Assembly: GCA_019751575.1 (NCBI GenBank)
Contig: JAIENF010000164.1
Location: 1 to 10,072 of the forward strand
DNA: 10,072 nt
Source of the DNA: Burkholderiales bacterium
GTDB lineage: Bacteria; Pseudomonadota; Gammaproteobacteria; Burkholderiales; CAIKXV01
Direction: 5' to 3'
The notes beneath the pieces are model-generated. The model did not search any database and had not been told where the DNA came from. It was given only the letters and a program-made list of their open reading frames with translations. Positions 5,493 to 10,072 of this stretch are shown piece after piece. The position numbers were made by a program, and so were the translations under genes. Numbering within the stretch: position 1 is the stretch's first letter; every line of letters begins with the position of its first letter.

Positions 5493-7109
5493 ATGAATCG
5501 ACGCCGCTTCATCAAGTCCGCAGCCGCCACCGGTGGTGCCACCTCGATTGCTGCCGTCGCGCCTGGCGCACTCGCGCAGGATGCAAAGCGGGAAACCCTG
5601 GTGGTCGGCAACGAGTTCGGCCCGAACAGCCTCGACATCCACGGTGTCGGCGCGAACCGCCCGGCCTATGGCGTGGCGGTGAATGCCTACGATCGACTGA
5701 TGACGTTCGGCCGCAAGAAGCTGCCCGACGGCACCGTCTCCTACGACTACAACAAGCTCGAGCCCGAACTGGCCGAGAGCTGGCAGGTCGCGAAGGATGG
5801 ACAGTCGGTGACCTTCAGGCTGCGCCGGAACGCGACCTTCCACGACGGCACGAAGGTGACCGCGAAGGACGTCAAGTGGTCGTACGACCGCGCGCTCGGC
5901 ATGGGTGGCTTTCCGCAGTTCCAGATGCGGGCAGGCTCGTTGAACGAGCCGAAGCAGTTCATCGTGGTCGATGACCACACCTTCCGCGTCGAGCTCGATC
6001 GGCGCGACAAGATGGCGATGCCGAACATGGCGGTGCCGGTGCCGTCCATCTACAACTCGGCGCTCGCACAGAAGCACGCGACCGACAAGGATCCCTGGGC
6101 CGCGGCCTGGCTGCGCAACAACACCGCCGGTGGCGGCGCGTTCCGGGTGGAGGCCTGGCGCCCGGGGCAGGAACTGATCTACACCCGCTTCGACAACTGG
6201 AAGAGCGGTCCGCTGCCGCGGCTTCGCCGCATCGTGCAGCGCGAGATCCCGTCGGCAGGGAACCGGCGCGCGTTGCTGACCCGCGGCGACATCGACATGA
6301 CGTACGAGCTTCCGCCCAAGGATTTCCTCGAGATGGCCAAGGAGGCAGGCCCGGTGCGCGTGGTTTCGACGCCGATCGAGAATGCGGTGATGTACATCGG
6401 CATGAACACCACGCGGCCACCGTTCAACAACCCGCTGGTGCGCCAGGCGATCGCGTGGGCGCTGCCTTACGACCGGATGAACGACATCGGCTTCTGGGGA
6501 CGCGGCAACAAGATGTGGGGCGCCAAGTCCAATACCCCGACCCGGGCGGAATGGCCGGTGCCGCATGGCTACAACACGAACGTGCCGCGGGCGCTGGAGC
6601 TGATGAAGCAGGCCGGCATGGCCGATGGCTTCGAGACCACGCTGTCGTTCGACCTGGGCGGGGCGACGATCGGCGAGCCGGTTTCGATCCTGGTGCAGGA
6701 GGCGCTCGCGCGCATCAACATCAAGGTCGCCATCAACAAGATACCGGGCGCCAACTGGCGTGCCGCGCTGCTGAAGAAGGACATGCCGCTGATCTTCAAC
6801 CGTTTCGGCGGCTGGCTCAACTTCCCCGAGTACTTCTTCTACTGGTGCTACCACGGGCAGAACGCCGTGTTCAACACGATGGGCTACCAGAACCCGGCGA
6901 TGGACAAGCTGATCGAGGCGGCCCGTTTCGAGACCGACCCCAAGCGCTACGACGCACAGGTGAGGAACTTCATCGAGATCGCGTTCAACGAGGTCCCGCG
7001 CGTGCCATTGATCCAGCCTGCCTTCGACGTGGCGATGCAGAAGAGCGTGCAGGGCTACATGTACTGGTTCCACGTGCAGCCCGACTACCGCACGATCTTC
7101 AAGGGCTGA
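5493..7109 (+). CDS. Family-5 (peptide/nickel/opine) ABC substrate-binding protein, Tat-exported
   Basis: This 538-residue periplasmic binding protein (SBP_bac_5 family, DppA/OppA-like) captures the ligand for the DppBCD-like importer encoded next. Residues 1-28 are an export signal with a twin-arginine motif (RRRFIK at 3-8), a weakly hydrophobic Ala/Gly-rich core, and ALA before Q29. This points to Tat export of a folded protein, rather than the Sec signal of the other binding protein in the window. Family hallmarks are LAESW (93-97), the FRLRRNATFHDGTKVTAKDV segment (108-127), GGGAFRVEAW (213-222), and RPPFNNPLVRQAIAWAL (308-324). There is no lipobox. The gene is first in its unit, preceded by a candidate operator, and 6 nt separate its stop from the first permease start. 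Ligand (di- or oligopeptide, opine, or another small molecule) is not readable. Length is normal for the family. Confidence 0.92.
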   Translation: MNRRRFIKSAAATGGATSIAAVAPGALAQDAKRETLVVGNEFGPNSLDIHGVGANRPAYGVAVNAYDRLMTFGRKKLPDGTVSYDYNKLEPELAESWQVAKDGQSVTFRLRRNATFHDGTKVTAKDVKWSYDRALGMGGFPQFQMRAGSLNEPKQFIVVDDHTFRVELDRRDKMAMPNMAVPVPSIYNSALAQKHATDKDPWAAAWLRNNTAGGGAFRVEAWRPGQELIYTRFDNWKSGPLPRLRRIVQREIPSAGNRRALLTRGDIDMTYELPPKDFLEMAKEAGPVRVVSTPIENAVMYIGMNTTRPPFNNPLVRQAIAWALPYDRMNDIGFWGRGNKMWGAKSNTPTRAEWPVPHGYNTNVPRALELMKQAGMADGFETTLSFDLGGATIGEPVSILVQEALARINIKVAINKIPGANWRAALLKKDMPLIFNRFGGWLNFPEYFFYWCYHGQNAVFNTMGYQNPAMDKLIEAARFETDPKRYDAQVRNFIEIAFNEVPRVPLIQPAFDVAMQKSVQGYMYWFHVQPDYRTIFKG

Positions 7110-7115
7110 GCGCCC

Positions 7116-8129
7116 GTGCTGCGGCTGATCGGCAGGCGGCTGCTGGCGGCGATCCCGAACGTGATCGGGATCGTCGTCGTCACCTTCATCCTGACCCGCG
7201 CACTGCCCGGAGACCCGGCCGCCTTCTATGCCGGGCCTGCCGCGACGCAGGAGGCGGTGGAACAGGTGCGTGCCAAGCTCGGCCTGGACCAGCCCCTGTG
7301 GAAGCAGTTCGTCGACTACGTCGGGGACCTCTCCCGGGGCGACCTCGGCCTGTCGATATCGACGGGGCAGCAGGTGCTGGACGAGATCCTGCGCCGGCTG
7401 CCCGCGTCCCTCGAGCTGACGCTGCTCGGGCTGCTCGTGGCCTGCGCGGTGGCGCTGCCGCTCGGCATCCTCGCCTCGACCCGTCCGGGGTCCTGGGTCG
7501 ACCATGCCTGCCGGCTGGTCACCACGCTCGGGGTGTCGCTGCCGATCTTCTTCACCGGCCTGCTGCTGGCCTATGTGTTCTATTACCTGCTGGGCGTGTC
7601 GCCGCCGCCGGTCGGGCGCCTCGATTCGATGTACTCGCCGCCGCCGCACATCACCGGCTTCTACCTCGTCGACAGCCTGGCGGCCGGCGACATCGGCCTG
7701 TTCATCGCCGTGGCAAAGCAGATGATCCTTCCGGTGCTCACGCTGGCGATCTTCGTGCTCGCGCCCATTGCACGCATGACCCGCGCGGCCATGCTGGGCG
7801 TGCTGTCCTCCGACTTCGTCCGCACCGCGCGTGCCAGCGGATTGTCGTCCTCCACCGTGCTCTACCGCTATGCGTTCCGCAACGCGATGCTGCCGGTGGT
7901 GACGACGCTGGGGATGGTGTTCTCGTTCATGCTCGGCTCCAACGTCGTGGTCGAGAAGGTGTTCGCCTGGCCGGGGATCGGTTCGTTCGCGGTCGATGCG
8001 CTCGTGCAGTCCGACTACGCGCCGGTGCAGGGGTTCGTGCTGGTGATGGCACTGCTTTTCGTGGCGGTCAACCTGATGATCGACATCCTGTACACGGTGA
8101 TCGATCCGAGGGTGAGCATCGATGACTGA
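7116..8129 (+). CDS. DppB-like ABC permease (peptide/nickel/opine family)
   Basis: This 337-residue inner-membrane protein forms half of the transport channel. It has the DppB/OppB layout: first helix at about 11-28, the ALPGDPA motif (29-35) typical of the family just after it, a periplasmic stretch, then five more membrane segments. The EAA loop docking on the ATPase is seen as FVRTARASGLS (234-244) followed by YRYAFRNAMLPVV (250-262). Near the end is the family motif VVVEKVFAWPGIGS (277-290) and YAPVQG (301-306). The start is GTG, 6 nt after the stop of the binding-protein gene; only a weak AAGGG lies upstream, so translation probably depends on coupling to the preceding gene. The GTG gives the normal LRLIGRRLL start. 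Family is certain; substrate is set by the binding protein. Confidence 0.93.
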   Translation: MLRLIGRRLLAAIPNVIGIVVVTFILTRALPGDPAAFYAGPAATQEAVEQVRAKLGLDQPLWKQFVDYVGDLSRGDLGLSISTGQQVLDEILRRLPASLELTLLGLLVACAVALPLGILASTRPGSWVDHACRLVTTLGVSLPIFFTGLLLAYVFYYLLGVSPPPVGRLDSMYSPPPHITGFYLVDSLAAGDIGLFIAVAKQMILPVLTLAIFVLAPIARMTRAAMLGVLSSDFVRTARASGLSSSTVLYRYAFRNAMLPVVTTLGMVFSFMLGSNVVVEKVFAWPGIGSFAVDALVQSDYAPVQGFVLVMALLFVAVNLMIDILYTVIDPRVSIDD

Positions 8130-8150
8130 GCGCATCGGAGGCCACGCACC

Positions 8151-9050
8151 ATGAGCGACGGTCCGGCCATTCCGGCAGGGATCCCGGTGGCACCCGCCTC
8201 GGGTTTCGCGGCGAGCATGCGCCATGTGCGCTACGTGCTCGCCGAGAATCCGGTCACCGCCGGTGCCTTCGCGCTGTTCGGCGCCTTCCTCTTCCTCGCG
8301 CTGTTCGGGCCATGGATCGCGCCGTTCGACCCGCTGGCCACCAATCCCGACCAGGTGCTGCAGCCGCCGTCGGCCGTGCACTGGTTCGGCACCGACCAGC
8401 TGGGCCGCGACATCCTGTCACGGGTGATCGTGGCCACCGGGCTCGACTTCGGGATGGCGTTCGCCGCGGTCCTCCTGTCGTTCGGGATCGGCAGTGCGCT
8501 GGGCGCGTGCGCCGGCTACTACGGTGGCTGGATCGATCGCGTGGTGAGCCGGATGGCCGACACCATCATGGCCTTCCCGCTGTTCGTGCTGGCGATGGCG
8601 ATCGTCGCCGCCCTCGGCAACTCCGTCGAGAACATCATCTACGCGACGGCGATCATCAACCTCCCGTTCTACATCCGGGTCGCGCGGGCCGAGGTCAACG
8701 TGCGGCGCAATGCAGGCTTCGTCGAGGCCGCGAGGCTGTCCGGCAATTCCGAAGCGCGCATCCTGGCCTTCCACCTGTTCCCGAACATCCTGCCGCCGGT
8801 GATGGTGCAGATCTCGCTCAACATGGGCTGGGCCATCCTGAACGCGGCCGGCCTGTCGTTCATCGGCCTGGGCGTGCGGCCGCCGCAGCCCGAGTGGGGC
8901 ATCATGGTCGCCGAGGGCGCGAGCTACATGATCTCCGGCGAATGGTGGGTGTCGTTCTTCCCGGGCGTGGTGCTGATGCTGGCGGTGTTCTGCTTCAACC
9001 TGCTCGGCGACGGACTGCGCGACATGATCGACCCGCGGCGGCGCACCTGA
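8151..9050 (+). CDS. DppC-like ABC permease (peptide/nickel/opine family)
   Basis: This 299-residue protein is the second channel-forming permease. An N-terminal cytoplasmic segment of about 30 residues, then NPVTAGAF and a first helix (about 36-54), is the usual DppC/OppC start. The motif HWFGTDQLGRDILSRVI (77-93) is diagnostic for the family. Membrane helices follow, and the EAA loop is FVEAARLSGNS (190-200) with HLFPNILPPV (208-217). The C-terminal part has LSFIGLGVRPPQPEWG (235-250) and ends with the family tail LGDGLRDMIDPR (285-296). The start has a good site, GGAGG at 8137-8141. Its stop codon overlaps the ATPase start (TGATG), so the two are coupled. Nothing is missing or truncated. 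Confidence 0.94.
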   Translation: MSDGPAIPAGIPVAPASGFAASMRHVRYVLAENPVTAGAFALFGAFLFLALFGPWIAPFDPLATNPDQVLQPPSAVHWFGTDQLGRDILSRVIVATGLDFGMAFAAVLLSFGIGSALGACAGYYGGWIDRVVSRMADTIMAFPLFVLAMAIVAALGNSVENIIYATAIINLPFYIRVARAEVNVRRNAGFVEAARLSGNSEARILAFHLFPNILPPVMVQISLNMGWAILNAAGLSFIGLGVRPPQPEWGIMVAEGASYMISGEWWVSFFPGVVLMLAVFCFNLLGDGLRDMIDPRRRT

Positions 9051-10024
9051 TGGAGAACCCGGTCCCGCTGCTGTCGGTGGAGTCGCTCGGCGTGGAGTTC
9101 CGCACGCGCGGCGGCACGGTGCATGCGCTGGAAGAGATCTCGTTCAGCGTAGGGAAGGGCGAGACGATCGGCGTCGTGGGCGAATCCGGCTCGGGCAAGT
9201 CCGTGCTGTTCTACGCCGTGCTGGGCATCCTCGATGCCGCGGGACGCATCACGGGGGGGCGCGCCGTGTTCGGCGGGCTCGACCTGGTGCGCGCAAGCGC
9301 GTCCGAGCTCGAGGCGATCCGCGGCCGCGAGGCGGCGATGATCTTCCAGAACCCGCGCGTCGCCCTCAACCCGATCCGGAAGGTGGGCCACCAGATCGAA
9401 GACGTGCTGGCACGCCATACCAGCACGCCGTCGGCCGCCCTGCGCGAACGCGCGATCGAGGCGCTGGCCTCGGTGCGCATCCCCGACCCCGAGCGCCGGT
9501 ACGATGCGTATCCCTTCGAGCTGTCCGGCGGCCTGTGCCAGCGCATCATGATCGCGATCGCGCTGGCCTGTTCGCCCTCGCTGCTGGTCGCGGACGAGCC
9601 GACCACCGGCCTCGACGTGACCACCCAGGCGGCGGTGATGGACCTGATCTCGGAACTCGCCCGCAAGCGCAACATGGCAACGGTGCTGATCACCCATGAC
9701 CTCGGGCTGGCCGCGGAGCATTGCGACCGCATCGTGGTGATGCATGCCGGCCACGTGGTCGAGACCGCGCCCACCGCGGAGCTGTTCGCCCATCCACGGC
9801 ATCCATACACCGCACGGCTGATCGCCACCACGCCACACGGCAGCAGCGACCTGCAGTCGCTCGCCGCGATTCCCGGTTACCTGCCTGACCTGCGGCGCAG
9901 CGACCTTCCCGCCTGCCGCTTCAGCGAACGCTGCGACCGCTTCGAGGCCGCCTGCAGCGAGCGGCCGCTGGCCCGGCTCGACGCCGGCCTGGTTCATTCC
10001 GTCGCCTGCAGGAGGCCGCTGTGA
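9050..10024 (+). CDS. DppD-like ABC ATPase (peptide/nickel/opine family)
   Basis: This 324-residue protein is one of the two ATPases that power the importer at the inner face of the membrane. Motifs in order: Walker A GESGSGKS (44-51), Q-loop Q100 in FQNP, ABC signature LSGGLCQR (158-165), Walker B LLVADE (178-183) with E183 as catalytic base, and switch His H216 in THDLG. The C-terminal oligopeptide/dipeptide transporter domain has HPYTARL (251-257) and four cysteines, C289, C295, C302 and C320, the pattern that in some DppD/OppD proteins is reported to bind a [4Fe-4S] cluster. The signature has Leu-Cys where LSGGMRQR is usual. The gene starts in a TGATG overlap with the DppC-like permease gene, and its stop overlaps a GTG start of the next gene. 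Length is standard. Confidence 0.95.
   Translation: MENPVPLLSVESLGVEFRTRGGTVHALEEISFSVGKGETIGVVGESGSGKSVLFYAVLGILDAAGRITGGRAVFGGLDLVRASASELEAIRGREAAMIFQNPRVALNPIRKVGHQIEDVLARHTSTPSAALRERAIEALASVRIPDPERRYDAYPFELSGGLCQRIMIAIALACSPSLLVADEPTTGLDVTTQAAVMDLISELARKRNMATVLITHDLGLAAEHCDRIVVMHAGHVVETAPTAELFAHPRHPYTARLIATTPHGSSDLQSLAAIPGYLPDLRRSDLPACRFSERCDRFEAACSERPLARLDAGLVHSVACRRPL
10011..10015 (+). promoter_or_regulatory. Ribosome binding site inside the end of the DppD-like gene
   Basis: GGAGG ends 5 nt before a GTG at 10021 and is read as Arg codons of the ATPase gene. It supports the GTG as the start of the next gene, overlapping the stop as GTGA. Confidence 0.55.
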
Positions 10025-10072
10025 CCTTGCCCGCACCCGCACCCGCACCCGCCGACGCGCGGCCGGTCGATC
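10021..10072 (+). CDS. Start of the next gene, probably DppF-like ABC ATPase (5' part only)
   Basis: Only 17 codons are visible: a GTG start overlapping the previous stop, then a Pro-Ala-rich stretch (TLPAPAPAPADARPVD). By position, after binding protein, two permeases and DppD, the expected gene is the second ATPase of the importer. No ATPase motif is inside the window, so the call rests on gene order. The start could also lie further downstream, since the Pro-Ala stretch is not part of the conserved domain. Confidence 0.5.
   Translation, partial: MTLPAPAPAPADARPVD
10030..10050. repeat. Short in-frame CCCGCA hexamer repeat
   Basis: Three full and one half copies of CCCGCA, coding for Pro-Ala pairs at the start of the last gene. 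Changes in copy number would keep the frame. It may be just a flexible N-terminal stretch. Confidence 0.6.

Noticed and set aside
4251-8381. Open reading frame of 1376 codons on the - strand
   Set aside because: It lies opposite several clearly real genes. Its translation is Arg/His/Gln-rich without domains, and long antisense frames are normal in DNA this GC-rich because stop codons are rare.
8312-9049. Possible N-terminal extension of the DppD-like ATPase into the DppC-like gene
   Set aside because: The frame is open upstream, but the normal DppD start is at the ATG at 9050 and the upstream translation is Arg-rich shadow sequence of the permease gene.

Overview
The window is roughly two-thirds GC (estimated by eye), with tightly packed genes all on the + strand, ATGA/GTGA stop-start overlaps, GTG as well as ATG starts, and purine-rich Shine-Dalgarno sites. 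This fits a Gram-negative proteobacterium, most plausibly a betaproteobacterium of the Burkholderiales type with many periplasmic binding proteins. The taxonomic placement is inference from style and composition; no taxonomic marker gene is present.

Region 1 (nt 1-5213) looks like one transcription unit. It holds the C-terminal end of an ABC importer permease of the SsuC/TauC/ThiX type, its Sec-exported binding protein of the NMT1/THI5-like (ThiY/SsuA/TauA) family, and a complete three-subunit molybdenum hydroxylase of the xanthine dehydrogenase family in the order molybdopterin subunit, 2Fe-2S subunit, FAD subunit. The three enzyme genes are joined by two ATGA overlaps. The large subunit keeps the purine-type active-site residues of classical xanthine dehydrogenases: the equivalents of bovine Glu802, Arg880, Arg912, Phe914 and Glu1261, with matching spacing. 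The simplest reading is an uptake-plus-hydroxylation module for a purine-like or related N-heterocycle.

Region 2 (nt 5214-5492) is a 279-bp gap between the two gene groups. It holds GC-rich hairpins, including a 7-bp perfect stem followed by a short T-rich run (possible terminator of the enzyme operon). Further on is a striking tandem palindrome, TGGTATACCA-GC-TGGTGTGCCA, that resembles a GntR-family operator and lies about 85-105 bp before the next start codon.

Region 3 (nt 5493-10072) is a peptide/nickel/opine (Dpp/Opp) type ABC importer: a Tat-exported family-5 binding protein, DppB-like and DppC-like permeases, a DppD-like ATPase with the C-terminal four-cysteine tail, and the first codons of a further gene that by position should be the DppF-like ATPase. 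Its substrate cannot be read from sequence.

The window thus shows two ABC importers from different families flanking one molybdenum hydroxylase. No mobile element, CRISPR array, tRNA or rRNA was seen. I do not see a wholly new system; the most interesting items are the importer/hydroxylase pairing, the purine-type active site in a three-subunit enzyme, and the tandem operator.
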